DNA from: Spirochaetota bacterium
Lineage (GTDB): Bacteria; Spirochaetota; Spirochaetia; Treponematales; Treponemataceae
Length of the DNA: 64,000 bases
NCBI GenBank assembly: GCA_023443865.1
Contig: JAEZST010000015.1
Coordinates: forward strand, 165,716 to 229,715
Direction: 5' to 3'
A program made the position numbers and the translations under genes. Shown here piece after piece: positions 51,489 to 61,505 of the stretch (within the stretch, counting starts at the first letter, position 1; the number at the start of each line of letters is the position of its first letter). Below the pieces are notes generated by a model. It did not search any database and was not told where the DNA came from. It saw only the letters and a program-made list of their open reading frames with translations.

Positions 51489-53174
51489 TTACGCCAACGC
51501 CGCGCCGAGCCGCTCGGTCAGTTCCTCGACCGTGAAGGGTCGACCGTCGTACTTGAGTATCCGCTTCGCGATCCGTACCCGCGCCTCTTTTTCGATCAAG
51601 TCCGCGAATTGGCCCGTCGCGTTATTCTCCACCGCCACGATGAGCTCCACGCCGTCGAAAAGCGCGGAAAGGTCAGGAAGGGGATAAAGCCACGAGAAGT
51701 GGAGCAGCGCGGCCGAGCCTTCGGCGAGTGCGGTCAGGGCGTCGGCGACGACGGGGAAAGTCGAACCCCAGGCGATGACGATCCGCTTCGCGTCGGCGGG
51801 ACCGACCCGGGTCGGCGGGATGAATTCCCGCGCCAGGGCGGCGCCCTTTCGGAGGCGCTTGTCGGTCATGGCGATCCGCGTGGCCGCGTCCTCGACTATG
51901 TAGCCGCCCTCGTCGTGCTCGTCGCTGTCCGCGCACACGATCCCCTCGCCGTAACCGGGAACGCCCCGGGGCGAAACGCCGTTCTCTCCGGGGGCGTAGC
52001 GCCGGTAATCCCCCGCGGTCTTTACGATATGCCGTTTCGCCGGGGCCTCGGGAGGCTGGAAGGCCGGCACGTCGTAATAGGTATCGACGTAATACTGGTC
52101 GGTGAGGACAATCGCCGGTACCTGGTAGCGGTCGGCGAGCTCGAAGGCCTTGGCCCCGAGGGCGTAGCCTTCCGGTATCGTGCCGGGCGCGAGGATGAGC
52201 CGGGGAAAGTCGCCGTGGCCCGCGTGGAGGACGAGGTTCAGGTCGCCTTGCTCCGTGCGCGTGGGAAGCCCCGTCGCGGGGCCCGGGCGCTGGGCGAGAT
52301 GCACTACCACCGGCGTTTCAATCATGCCCGCGAGGCTCAAGCCCTCTTCCATCAGGGCGAAGCCGCCGCCCGACGTGCTGACCGCCGCCCGCGCGCCCGC
52401 GTAGGCCGCGCCGAGGGCCATGTTAATCACGCCGATCTCGTCTTCAACCTGTTCCGCGATTAGGTCGTGGGAAAGGGAATAGCGGGCTAGCCGCTCCAAT
52501 ACCCCGGTGGCGGGCGACATGGGGTACCCGCACGCGTAGTCGCAGCCCCCGGCGAGGAATCCAAGGGCGATGGCGTCGGCTCCCGACAAGGTAAGCTCCC
52601 CGGGAATCGCGCCGGCCTTGGGTACCGTAAAGCGCGCGGCGAGCGCCGCTCCCCGTTCGTGGCCGGCAAGGGCGGCCTCCCGGTTCTTCCCGCTAACCGC
52701 CGCCCCCTTGGCGGCGAACCGCGCGGCCGCCGCCTCGCCGGTCAGCGCTGGGTCGATCCCCAGAATGCCGGCGATAAGGCCCGCGGCCACGGTGCTTTCG
52801 TAGATGCGCCCGCCCATGTCTGCGGCGATCTTGGCTAAGGGAACCGGCGCGTCGGTTACGATCCCGGTCGCCTCGGCGTCCGCGACGATTACCGTGCCCG
52901 GTCCGATCCGGTCGGCGACGTGGTCGAGGGCTTCCTTGGAGAAGGGAACCACGAGATCGGCCCCGGTAACCAGGGACGAAACGGGAGCGGAGGAAAAGCG
53001 GAGGGTGGTAGAATTGACCCCTCCCCGGACCCGGGACATGTATTCCTTCGTGGCGAAAACGTGAAAGCCCGCCTTTTTGGCGAGGGACGCGAGTATGGCC
53101 TCGGTAGACTGGATTCCCTGGCCGGCCTCGCCGGCGAGGCAGACCGTAAAGGCCTTTTGAGCGGAAGCGTGCAT
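51489..53174 (-). CDS. korA: 2-oxoacid:ferredoxin oxidoreductase alpha subunit (fused gamma-alpha)
   Basis: A 561-residue fusion: residues about 1-190 are the gamma-type domain (CLAGEAGQGIQSTEAILASLAKKAG, ATKEYMSRVRGGVNSTTLRF), about 200-561 the alpha pyrimidine-binding and C-terminal domains (GADAIALGFLAGGCDYACGYPMSPATGVLERLARYS, AQRPGPATGLPTRTEQGDL). Ribosome site AGGAGG. It gives strictly anaerobic type metabolism. First gene of the kor operon; KorB follows 11 bases later. Confidence 0.9.
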   Translation of the reverse strand: MHASAQKAFTVCLAGEAGQGIQSTEAILASLAKKAGFHVFATKEYMSRVRGGVNSTTLRFSSAPVSSLVTGADLVVPFSKEALDHVADRIGPGTVIVADAEATGIVTDAPVPLAKIAADMGGRIYESTVAAGLIAGILGIDPALTGEAAAARFAAKGAAVSGKNREAALAGHERGAALAARFTVPKAGAIPGELTLSGADAIALGFLAGGCDYACGYPMSPATGVLERLARYSLSHDLIAEQVEDEIGVINMALGAAYAGARAAVSTSGGGFALMEEGLSLAGMIETPVVVHLAQRPGPATGLPTRTEQGDLNLVLHAGHGDFPRLILAPGTIPEGYALGAKAFELADRYQVPAIVLTDQYYVDTYYDVPAFQPPEAPAKRHIVKTAGDYRRYAPGENGVSPRGVPGYGEGIVCADSDEHDEGGYIVEDAATRIAMTDKRLRKGAALAREFIPPTRVGPADAKRIVIAWGSTFPVVADALTALAEGSAALLHFSWLYPLPDLSALFDGVELIVAVENNATGQFADLIEKEARVRIAKRILKYDGRPFTVEELTERLGAALA

Positions 53175-53347
53175 AAAACCTCCTCTTTTGTTTCAAACGT
53201 AACCCAAGTGCCTCGCGCATTCAAGTAAAACGCGAATAAAAAGGGAAACCCGTACCCTTGGACGCCCTGCCTTCGTCCGCGGTCAACTTTTCGGGGCAAG
53301 GCGCCCAATCGCTCCATTTCCCCGGCCCGATTGCCGATACTGTGGGC

Positions 53348-53761
53348 ATGTGGAAACTATACGCGCTCCTTTCGGCCCTTTTCGCGGCCCTCACCTCGAT
53401 TCTCGCGAAACTCGGGATGAAAGGCGTCAATTCGAATCTCGGCACCGCGATACGAACGGTGGTGGTCTTGACCCTGGCCTGGGGCATCGTGCTGGGGACC
53501 GGCCAGATCAAGGGTATCAGGGACCTGACCAGGCAGAACTGGCTCTTTCTCGTCCTGTCCGGCCTCGCGACGGGCCTTTCCTGGCTTTTCTACTTCAGCG
53601 CCATCCAAAAGGGGCCGGTATCGAAGGTTGCCCCCATCGACAAGTTCAGCGTGGTGCTCACTATCCTGTTGTCCTTCCTGATCCTGCAGGAACAGGTGAC
53701 GGGAAAGGTTATCGCCGGGGGCTTACTGATTACCGCGGGCACCTTCGTGCTAATCCTGTGA
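53348..53761 (+). CDS. Small EamA-family membrane protein
   Basis: A 137-residue protein with four or five membrane helices and a single EamA repeat (LYALLSALFAALTSILAKLGMKGVNSN, WLFYFSAIQKGPVSKVAPIDKFSVVLTILLSFLILQE). Single-repeat EamA proteins act as dimers. I chose ATG 53348 because the longer frame from 53258 adds an unlikely N-terminus. It lies 11 bases before tag, so the two may be co-transcribed. Confidence 0.78.
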   Translation: MWKLYALLSALFAALTSILAKLGMKGVNSNLGTAIRTVVVLTLAWGIVLGTGQIKGIRDLTRQNWLFLVLSGLATGLSWLFYFSAIQKGPVSKVAPIDKFSVVLTILLSFLILQEQVTGKVIAGGLLITAGTFVLIL

Positions 53762-53772
53762 GGGGGTAAAAG

Positions 53773-54381
53773 ATGGGAAACGATTCGGCGGGCGCGAAGG
53801 CGTCCGGCCTCGCGCGCTGCGCCTGGGCGGGTTCGGTCGTCGGTCCGGCGGACGGGCCCATGGCGGACTACCATGACCGCGTGTGGGGCGTCCCGGTTCA
53901 CGACGACCGCGTGCTCTTCGAAATGCTGATCCTGGAAGGCGCGCAGGCGGGCCTTTCCTGGAGCACGATCCTCAACAAGCGGGAGGCATACCGCGCGGCC
54001 TTCGACGGTTTCGATATCGGGCTGGTCGCCGCCTACGGCGAGGAAAAATTCGCCGAGCTCATGGCGAACCCCGGCATCGTGCGGAATCGGCTGAAAATCC
54101 GTTCCGCGACGAAAAACGCCCAGGCGGCGCTGAAAATAATCGAGGAGCGGGGAAGCCTCGACGCCTACCTGTGGGATTTCGTGGGCGGCGTTCCCGTGAA
54201 CCCGCGCTTTCGGACCCTGGCCGACATTCCCACCAGCGACGCGCTATCCGACCGAATTTCGAAGGATCTGAAAAAGCGCGGCATGAGCTTCGTGGGCACC
54301 ACGATTATCTACGCGTTCCTGCAGGCCGTGGGCATGGTGAACGGGCACACGACCGATTGCTTCCGGTGGCATGAGGCGTGA
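53773..54381 (+). CDS. tag: DNA-3-methyladenine glycosylase I
   Basis: A 202-residue Tag enzyme that removes 3-methyladenine from DNA. The zinc-binding pieces are present (ARCAWAG and YHDRVWGVPVHDDRVLFEML near the start, GHTTDCFRWH at the end), with EGAQAGLSWSTILNKREAYR and VNPRFRTLADIPTSDALSDRISKDLKKRGMSFVG typical. The start follows GAGGGGG. Length is slightly above the E. coli protein (187). Confidence 0.93.
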   Translation: MGNDSAGAKASGLARCAWAGSVVGPADGPMADYHDRVWGVPVHDDRVLFEMLILEGAQAGLSWSTILNKREAYRAAFDGFDIGLVAAYGEEKFAELMANPGIVRNRLKIRSATKNAQAALKIIEERGSLDAYLWDFVGGVPVNPRFRTLADIPTSDALSDRISKDLKKRGMSFVGTTIIYAFLQAVGMVNGHTTDCFRWHEA

Positions 54382-54405
54382 GCGGCCCGCGTGCGGCTTA
54401 ACCCG

Positions 54406-54437
54406 AAAAAAAGGGAGCCGGTATCGTTCCGGCCCCC
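54406..54437 (-). terminator. Terminator after the beta-barrel gene
   Basis: Minus-strand stem-loop (54413-54421 with 54429-54437, one mismatch), seven T's (complement of 54406-54412). It ends the TetR-linked export operon. Confidence 0.8.
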
Positions 54438-54443
54438 CGTTCG

Positions 54444-55982
54444 TTAAAACTTTCCGCCGCCCAATTTAAAGGCGAGCTTGCCGACGAAGCGCCGGTACGA
54501 GACGTTGCCCGGATCGGACGCCGAGAGGCCCGCGTTCTTGAGGACCCACTCGTTATTGCTTCCTCCCCATATCATGGAGACGCCCGCGACGACGGCGAAG
54601 TGGTCGAAGGGCGAGAGGGTGAGCGAGGGGCTCACCATGCCCGAGCGGTCGATCCAGTTCTGCAAATAGAGGACCGAGGCCGAAAGCTTGTCGCTGCCGA
54701 AGAGCTCGCTCCAGGACAGGCTCAGCGCCGAATTGTGCCTTCCCAGGTAGCCGAAAAGGTCGGCGGCGACGAGGCTCGGCTCGAGGGGCGAGCCATGCAT
54801 GGCCTCCGCGCCGTAGCGGGCGGTCCATTTCTCGATGTAGCGCGGATCGTCGGTCCCCGCCCCGTTATAAAGGTATTCGCCGTAGCCGGTGAAATGCCAG
54901 TCGTTATTCACGTACATGGCCCCCAGCGTCGCGCTCCAAAAGATTTCTTCGTCTGGCTTTACGGTTTTGTAGATGCCGGAGCCGGGCGCGAATTCCTCCT
55001 CGTCGGTAAGACGGGCGGAATCGAGGCCCCAGGAGAAAGCTTGGTCGGTAAATACCTGCACCGTGCCGATCCCGGTTGAATAGCCGATCACGGCCTTGGG
55101 CGCGAGGTCTTTCTGGTAGTACGCGCCGAGCGTCAGCTCGCCGTTGGAGAGAACCGGGTTCCGGGGCACGCGCACGAGGAAGTCGCCCTTCACCCCGTAG
55201 CCCGCGTTCGTAACGCTCGCGTTTTCCCCGTCCTTCGGCAGGTAGGAGTCCTTGAGAACGGCGTAGAAATACAGGTTGTTCACGTCCAGGGGAAAGGCTA
55301 CCCGGAGGGCCAGCGGGCCCTCGAGGTCCATTCCCGGGTCGGCCGGGTCCTTCACGCCCACGCTTAAGGGGTCCGCGATCTGGTAAAACCTGCTGAGGCC
55401 CCAGCCGGCGGTTTGCTTTCCGAAGCGGAAGAAAAGACGGTCATTCCAGTCGAATTCCGCGAAGAGCTCGAAGATCGAAACGTTGGGCGCCGTGACGGTC
55501 GCCGTCGCGGGCGAGGCCGGGTCGCTCACGTCGGTAACGACGTGGCTTTTCTCGAAGGGATAGTCCGCCTTGAGCTTGCCGAAGGCCCGGTAATGCCGGT
55601 CCGGCGAGGCGTCGAACCAAAGCCGTGCGGTCACGCCGAGGTCCAGCGACTCGTCGGGGCTTTGAAGGTCCGAGAGCGAGGGCAGGGTATCGGCGTAATT
55701 CGCGTTCACCCCTACCGTACTCGAGAAATCCCCGAACCAGCGGAAGTATCCCTGGTCGGCCGACGGCGCCGCGGCGGCCGGCGAAACCGCGACGGCCGCG
55801 CCCCCCGTCGCGCCGGAGTCGCCGGCCGCGGAATCTATTATTTCCATGGCTCCGGGATCGTCGAAGAGGGCGTCGATATCGTCCGTCGCCGCGTCTTGGC
55901 CCCATAGGGAGCCGAGCGAGAGGGCGAGGGTTACCAGGGCGGCCGCGGGGAGCCTGAGGGTGGTTGTACCGGTTAGTCGCAT
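54444..55982 (-). CDS. Predicted outer-membrane beta-barrel protein
   Basis: A 512-residue exported protein. The signal peptide (LPAAALVTLALSLGSLWG) is followed by an Ala/Asp-rich linker (AATDDIDALFDDPG) and about 450 residues with alternating beta pattern (LDLGVTARLWFDASPDRHYRAFGKLKADYPF, GYFRWFGDFSSTVGVNANYAD). It ends KLAFKLGGGKF, compatible with insertion into the outer membrane. It is last in the operon with LolA-like and LolCD-like genes, so it may be the cargo or receptor of that path. I do not recognise a named family. Confidence 0.7.
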   Translation of the reverse strand: MRLTGTTTLRLPAAALVTLALSLGSLWGQDAATDDIDALFDDPGAMEIIDSAAGDSGATGGAAVAVSPAAAAPSADQGYFRWFGDFSSTVGVNANYADTLPSLSDLQSPDESLDLGVTARLWFDASPDRHYRAFGKLKADYPFEKSHVVTDVSDPASPATATVTAPNVSIFELFAEFDWNDRLFFRFGKQTAGWGLSRFYQIADPLSVGVKDPADPGMDLEGPLALRVAFPLDVNNLYFYAVLKDSYLPKDGENASVTNAGYGVKGDFLVRVPRNPVLSNGELTLGAYYQKDLAPKAVIGYSTGIGTVQVFTDQAFSWGLDSARLTDEEEFAPGSGIYKTVKPDEEIFWSATLGAMYVNNDWHFTGYGEYLYNGAGTDDPRYIEKWTARYGAEAMHGSPLEPSLVAADLFGYLGRHNSALSLSWSELFGSDKLSASVLYLQNWIDRSGMVSPSLTLSPFDHFAVVAGVSMIWGGSNNEWVLKNAGLSASDPGNVSYRRFVGKLAFKLGGGKF

Positions 55983-55989
55983 CGCTTGG

Positions 55990-56772
55990 TCACTCCGTCG
56001 GGTTCGCCAGGTATTCCTTGTTGAAACGGGAATCCGGCTGTCTTTTCACGGAGGGGTTCGTGAAGGTAATCTGGGTTTTCTCGCCCACCTTCAGGTTATC
56101 CACGATTACCATGCTCGCCGGCACGAAGGTTCCCTCCACGGTCTGGTACTTCGGGTAGGCGATGGTGCGCATCAGCCGGCCCGAGACGGAATAATGCTCT
56201 TCCTTGAGAACCAGCAGGTTGTCCTTGCGGATCCACATCTTGCGCTGCGCGACGGCGACCTTTTTGTTGGAGGAGACCAGGGTCGCCACCCAAACGTCGG
56301 CGGAGCCGAGCTTCGCGGAGGACGACTCGGCGACCGTATAGTCCTTCGCGAGGGAACTGGCCGCGAAGTCGGAGTTTTGCGCGTCGGAGTCCTGGAAGCT
56401 GTCCTTCAGCGAGGAATAGGCGAACTTTCGGCTTTCGGGGTCGTAGAACCACAGGTCGTCGCCCGCGCTGAAATAGCCCTGGCCCTTTTGGATATCCGGC
56501 TTTACCAGGATCATCGTGAACTTTTTGTCCTTGTCGCGGCGATAATACCTCGCCACGATAACGTTGTCGTCCTCGTTGGGCTTTTTGCTTACCACGGTGA
56601 TTTCCGCCGCGAAATCGCTGTTCTCGAAATCGCCCATATCGTCTATGCGGGTGAGGATCTTGTTCCAGTCGGGAGCGTCGGCGGCCTGGGCCGCGAGCGG
56701 AGAGCCGAACAGGAGCGCCGCCGCGGCGGCGAGGGCCAGCCGTGACGCCGATTTTTTTCCAGTGCCAGTCAT
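55990..56772 (-). CDS. Outer-membrane lipoprotein-sorting protein (LolA-like)
   Basis: A 260-residue exported protein (signal peptide to LAAQA) with a LolA-like unclosed beta-barrel (DDMGDFENSDFAAEITVVSKKPNEDDNVIVARYYRRDKDKKFTMILVKPDIQKGQGYFSAGDDLWFYDPESRKFAYSSLKDSFQDSD). Such proteins carry lipids or lipoproteins across the periplasm after release by LolCDE-type ABC proteins, which are encoded just upstream. Confidence 0.82.
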   Translation of the reverse strand: MTGTGKKSASRLALAAAAALLFGSPLAAQAADAPDWNKILTRIDDMGDFENSDFAAEITVVSKKPNEDDNVIVARYYRRDKDKKFTMILVKPDIQKGQGYFSAGDDLWFYDPESRKFAYSSLKDSFQDSDAQNSDFAASSLAKDYTVAESSSAKLGSADVWVATLVSSNKKVAVAQRKMWIRKDNLLVLKEEHYSVSGRLMRTIAYPKYQTVEGTFVPASMVIVDNLKVGEKTQITFTNPSVKRQPDSRFNKEYLANPTE

Positions 56773-56794
56773 TGCGTATACCTCCGAGGGTTAA

Positions 56795-58258
56795 TCAGAA
56801 TTGGGTGCGGAGCGCCTGCGCCGGCAGCATGCGCGAGGCCTTTCGGGCCGGGAGCATTGCCGCGAGCAGGGTGAAGGCGACCACGGTCACGACGGAACCG
56901 ATCAAGAGCCCGACGCTGACGGTCGAGCCGATCCTGCCGTTGTCCAGGAAAAGCGCAAGCTCGGCGATCGAGTCGAGCTTGATAAGACCGACCAGCTTCA
57001 GCGTCGCGATGCCCAGGATCGCCCCGGGCAGGGTTCCGCCCACTGCGAGGAAGCTCGCCTCCAGGAGGAAGAGGTTGCGCACCTGGTTCCGCTGGGTCCC
57101 GAGTGCGCGCATGGTCCCGATCTCCTTGGTCCGTTCGTACACGACGATCCTGAACGTGTTTACGAGGCCCACCATGACCACCAAAATGATGATCAGGAAG
57201 AGCCCGAAGCTTCCCGCCTGCACGCCGAGAATGATCCCGGTGAAGGACGCGAGCTCGTTGTTGAGGTTCGTGACCACGGTTTTCGTGCCGGTGAAGTCCT
57301 CTTTCTTTATGTCGGACAAAAGGCTTTCAACCGCCTTGCCGCGGATTTTCGCGTAGGGGACCAGGTTGTACTTGTCCTTCAGCATCTGCTGAATCATGAG
57401 GGTCTTCATGTCCAGGTTGGAATAGTCGGTAAGGGTAAGCCCGAACAGGGTGTATTCCGCGGGGGCCATCCCCATAAGCCCGTTCAGCACGCCCCGGTCG
57501 ACGAAGACCGACGTGTCGAACTGCGAGCGCATGACGGCCGCGATACGGAACGCCCCCACGTTCTGCTGGCCGGTGATGGTCTGGAACTGGAGGAGGAGTT
57601 CATCCCCTATTATCTTGGGGAACTGCCTTTCCTGTTCCGCCTTGCGCTCGGCCTCGATACGGTCTACCTCGGCGGTAACCGCCTTCTCCAGGTCGAAGGA
57701 CTTGTTTTCCGCGCGCCAGCGCGCCTTAACGTCGCGCCTGAGGAGGGCTTTCTCCGCGTAGCTCACCTTAGTCTTCGGCACCAGGCCGAGGGTTTCCGCG
57801 AGCAGGTCCGAGATCACGATCCCGTCGGTGCCCGACATGCGGTCCGCGGAACCGGCGATTATGTCGAAGGAGGAGGCCAGGTTCTTTTCCTCGTCCCAGA
57901 GGACGCCCGAAACCACGCGGCTCGCCGCCTCGCCGTTATAGAGCACGGTGGCCGATTGCCGCGTCCTTCGCGACACGCTCTCGTACTTCATGCCGGATTT
58001 TTCTATGGCTTCCAGGAGGGCGGAGTCGTCCTTGATCACGTTTACCAGCTTCCCGTCGGAATCCTTCTCGAGCTGCAGGAACAGGACGTGCCCGGCCACC
58101 AGGTCGGTGAAGTTTTTCTGGAAACTGGACACGAGCCCGCCGGTCGCCCCGTTGACCACCACGAGAATGAACATCCCGAAGGAAAGGGCGCTCCCGAGCA
58201 GGATACTCCGCCGCTTCTGGCGGTTCAGGTTTCTCAGGGCTATTTTTGGCAATATCAT
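56795..58258 (-). CDS. ABC transporter permease, FtsX/LolC type (second permease)
   Basis: A 487-residue FtsX-family permease: N-terminal helix (RSILLGSALSFGMFILVVVNGATGG), a ~250-residue periplasmic domain, then three membrane helices (FGLFLIIILVVMVGLVNTFRIVVYERTKEIGTMRALG, FLLEASFLAVGGTLPGAILGI, SVGLLIGSVVTVVAFTLLAAMLPARKASRMLPAQALR). It pairs with the permease upstream (10 bases away) as LolC/LolE-like halves of a lipoprotein exporter. Confidence 0.88.
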   Translation of the reverse strand: MILPKIALRNLNRQKRRSILLGSALSFGMFILVVVNGATGGLVSSFQKNFTDLVAGHVLFLQLEKDSDGKLVNVIKDDSALLEAIEKSGMKYESVSRRTRQSATVLYNGEAASRVVSGVLWDEEKNLASSFDIIAGSADRMSGTDGIVISDLLAETLGLVPKTKVSYAEKALLRRDVKARWRAENKSFDLEKAVTAEVDRIEAERKAEQERQFPKIIGDELLLQFQTITGQQNVGAFRIAAVMRSQFDTSVFVDRGVLNGLMGMAPAEYTLFGLTLTDYSNLDMKTLMIQQMLKDKYNLVPYAKIRGKAVESLLSDIKKEDFTGTKTVVTNLNNELASFTGIILGVQAGSFGLFLIIILVVMVGLVNTFRIVVYERTKEIGTMRALGTQRNQVRNLFLLEASFLAVGGTLPGAILGIATLKLVGLIKLDSIAELALFLDNGRIGSTVSVGLLIGSVVTVVAFTLLAAMLPARKASRMLPAQALRTQF

Positions 58259-58268
58259 TACTAATCTC

Positions 58269-59716
58269 CTATTCGGTGGCGATCGCCTTGAGCGGGCTCA
58301 CCTTCAGCGCGATGCGCACGGGGTATATCCACGAGAAAAGCGCGATAATCCCCATGAGGACGAGGGAAAGCGTCAGGGGCTGCATCCCGACGGTGGGCCG
58401 AAGGATCCCGCCGCCCCCGATATACCGCAGCGCGTCGTTGTCGGTGGGTATGCCTACCACGTTCAGGATCAGGATCAACAGCGCGCCGACGGCCAGCCCG
58501 ATAGCGCCGAACGTCAGCGTGATGATCCCCGTTTCCGCGATGAACATCTTCGTAACGAAGGATTTCTGGGCGCCCAGGGCCCGCATGGTGCCGATCTCGC
58601 TGGTCCGCTCCATTACCGACACCACGAGGGTGTTCATGATGATGATGATCGAAACGAAGCCGAGGATGAAAATCGCCACGTTGAACAGGAGCTGGAGCCC
58701 CGAATAGGTGAGCGAATCGGGCATGGCGGAAACCCACCAGCCCTGGGCCCGCGCGAGCAGGTCCCGGTCGTCGAAGGCCCGGTTGAGCGAATTGATGACC
58801 GAATCGGGGTTCACGCCCTTTTTCACCTTTATGACTATAAAGTGCCAGTCGCCGCTTCCCGGGGTTACCGCGGCCCGGGACGCAGAGGCGTCCACGGCGG
58901 GGGTATCGACGACGGTCGGCCCGATGGACGAGGAATCCACGATGAGCGAGCCGTCCGAAAAGAGGCTATCCAGGTCCGCGTCGAGGTATTCCGTGGCCGC
59001 CTTGGTCACTTCCACCTTCTCGGGCTTGCCTCCCATGCCCGCGAGCACGTAGCGCAGGCTCTTGGTATCGATGAAGCTCATGGGGAACATGCGGTCGTTG
59101 CCCCGGGGGAACCGGTAAATGCCCACCACGGGCACCTCGCGGATCCTCATGCCGGCGGTCCCGTAGCTGTTGAGCTGGATGGAATCGCCGATCTTTATGT
59201 CCACGTCCTTATTGTCGCGCAGGCTTTTCCAGGTGTCGTACTTTAGGAGCATTCCCTCCTCGTCGCCCTTGAGCATCCTGCCGTCCACGATCTCGAGATC
59301 GGGCATGACCTTGAAGTACTCCTCGGGATTCACGCCGAAGAATAGGGAAAAGTCCGCCCCTTCCTTTTCGAGGTTCAGCATCGCGTATCCCGATATCTGC
59401 CGGGCCCATGACTCGATCCCGGGCGTCGAGTCGACGATTTCCGTTACCTGGTCGAAGTCGCGGATGATCGGTATCGTCGGGAAGCCCATCACGTCGTCGC
59501 TTTGCGCGCCGAAGACCCCGGCGCCGAGGGTTTCCGTCGAGGTGATAAGCACGTCGCCGGTGTAGTATTCCGTGAAGATCTCCGAAATGTTCCGGATGAC
59601 CGAGTCGATCAGGGCGTTTCCCGCGAAGGTCAGCGTAATGCCGACGCTCACGAGCAGGCCGATGATCAGGGTCTTGGTCCGGTGCTGAAGGAGATTCCGG
59701 ATCGCAATCGCGAATA

Positions 59717-59720
<4 letters not shown>
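58269..59720 (-). CDS. ABC transporter permease, FtsX/LolC type (first permease)
   Basis: A 483-residue FtsX-family permease with the same layout as its neighbour (IAIRNLLQHRTKTLIIGLLVSVGITLTFAGNALIDS; later LLFNVAIFILGFVSIIIIMNTLVVSVMERTSEIGTMRALGAQ). The ATG at 59720 overlaps the ATPase stop by 4 bases; a longer frame to 60044 runs inside the ATPase and is spurious. Confidence 0.88.
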
Positions 59721-60415
<695 letters not shown>

Positions 60416-60538
60416 ACTTTCTCCTTAAATCCTCTCCAATCCACGATTGGTTTGTCTGTATAATGGCTTGTTATTCCTTGAAATCCGTTCGTCTAAAATC
60501 GTCCGTTTGTTATTAAACACCCGTATCCGCGAAATATG

Positions 60539-61123
60539 TCACTCCTTGGGGAGCATCCCCCCCTTTTTTAACACGGCGTGGATGATCAACGCCTCGCCGA
60601 TATCGTGGGTGAGCTTCACGATCTCGTCGTTTTCGAGCCGCGCCGAACCGTTCCTCATGGTACTCAGCAATCCCTGCGTGAATACCTCCATCTTGAACAG
60701 GATGCACTCAAAGTCCTCGTCGTCGAGCCCCTCCGTCCCCTCGGTTCCCTTCAGCGCCCCGATGAATTCCCCATGCATCCGGCTGCCCCGGGTGAGTTGG
60801 CCTTTCGGGTCGCGCGAACTGAGCAAATAGGAAAGGGCTTCCGGATGGTCCCGCCCGAAAACCAGGATCCCGATTCCCCGGTCCGCCAGGTCGCGCCCCG
60901 TCCAGGGCTTCGACATATGGTCCTGCAGCTCAGCCTCGAGTTCCGGAATGATGGCCTCCAGTACCTCGTCCATGGACGCGAAAAGCGAGTAGATCGGCCG
61001 GGTCGAAACGCCGAGCCTGTCCGCCACGGCCCTCGCGGTAACCAGGCTCGGCCCGCCCTCATCCAAAAGCGCCCGGGCTGCGGCGATAATATCGGTCCTG
61101 TTTACCTTCGGTTTCGGGGGCAT
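60539..61123 (-). CDS. TetR-family transcriptional regulator
   Basis: A 194-residue regulator. The HTH lies at residues about 8-55 (NRTDIIAAARALLDEGGPSLVTARAVADRLGVSTRPIYSLFASMDEVLEAI). It lies 123 bases before the export operon in the same direction and probably controls it. The site AAGGAAG precedes the ATG. Operator-like repeats lie upstream of its own start. Effector unknown. Confidence 0.85.
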   Translation of the reverse strand: MPPKPKVNRTDIIAAARALLDEGGPSLVTARAVADRLGVSTRPIYSLFASMDEVLEAIIPELEAELQDHMSKPWTGRDLADRGIGILVFGRDHPEALSYLLSSRDPKGQLTRGSRMHGEFIGALKGTEGTEGLDDEDFECILFKMEVFTQGLLSTMRNGSARLENDEIVKLTHDIGEALIIHAVLKKGGMLPKE

Positions 61124-61154
61124 GTGGCGACTTCCTTATCAAATTAAAAACTAC

Positions 61155-61185
61155 GTTGCGTAACATATGTTGCGTAACGTATGTT
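61155..61185. promoter_or_regulatory. Operator-like direct repeats upstream of the TetR gene
   Basis: GTTGCGTAACATATGTT (61155-61171) and GTTGCGTAACGTATGTT (61169-61185) overlap by 3 bases, one mismatch. The repeats carry the short palindrome AACATATGTT, typical of TetR-binding sites. Probable autoregulation. Confidence 0.5.
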
Positions 61186-61263
61186 ATATATAACGCGTCA
61201 GAAAAAAGAAGTCAACGTATTTCGTGGGAAATAACGAAAAATTCACGGATAGTAAGGACGGGA

Positions 61264-61350
61264 GGGGGAAGGCTCCCCCTGGCTACGAAAGTCGCCGCTT
61301 CGCGTCAACGTTTCTTCGCCACCCCCTCTTGTGGCGGTCGTGGTGGGGGG
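61264..61350. repeat. GC-rich palindromic intergenic element
   Basis: GGGGGAAGGCTCCCCC (61264-61279), then CCACCCCC (61319-61326) with GGTGGGGGG (61342-61350). The first hairpin is close to those at 32656 and 37199. This stretch between TetR and LacI genes (61124-61505) has no gene; regulatory sites follow it. Confidence 0.55.
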
Positions 61351-61372
61351 CAGGCGTCATTGCGGCAGTTGC

Positions 61373-61403
61373 GCGGTTAAACGCCGCAGGTTCGTTAAAC
61401 CGC
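61373..61403. promoter_or_regulatory. Inverted repeat GCGGTTAAACG ... CGTTAAACCGC
   Basis: Perfect 11-bp inverted repeat (61373-61383 with 61393-61403), 9-base centre. It contains the GGTTAAACG word that recurs at 62595-62603. It is likely a binding site for the LacI-type regulator encoded downstream. Confidence 0.5.
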
Positions 61404-61441
61404 ATCGGGAACAGATGCGTATCCCATAAACGAATATTCTG

Positions 61442-61492
61442 TTGACGAAACGGGGTATTTTCCGTAAAGTTGCTTAAACGATTAAACAGCAA
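61442..61492 (+). promoter_or_regulatory. Promoter and operator of the LacI-type gene
   Basis: TTGACG (61442-61447), 17-base spacer, TAAAGT (61465-61470). An imperfect palindrome with arms TTGCT/AGCAA and TTAAACGATTAAA in its centre spans 61470-61492, just after the -10. Bound repressor there would block transcription: probable autoregulation. Confidence 0.6.
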
Positions 61493-61505
61493 TGGAACGG
61501 ATGGT

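Noticed and set aside
56801..58264. A 487-codon plus-strand frame opposite an FtsX permease
   Set aside because: Exact mirror of the permease gene in length and without motifs; a GC shadow.
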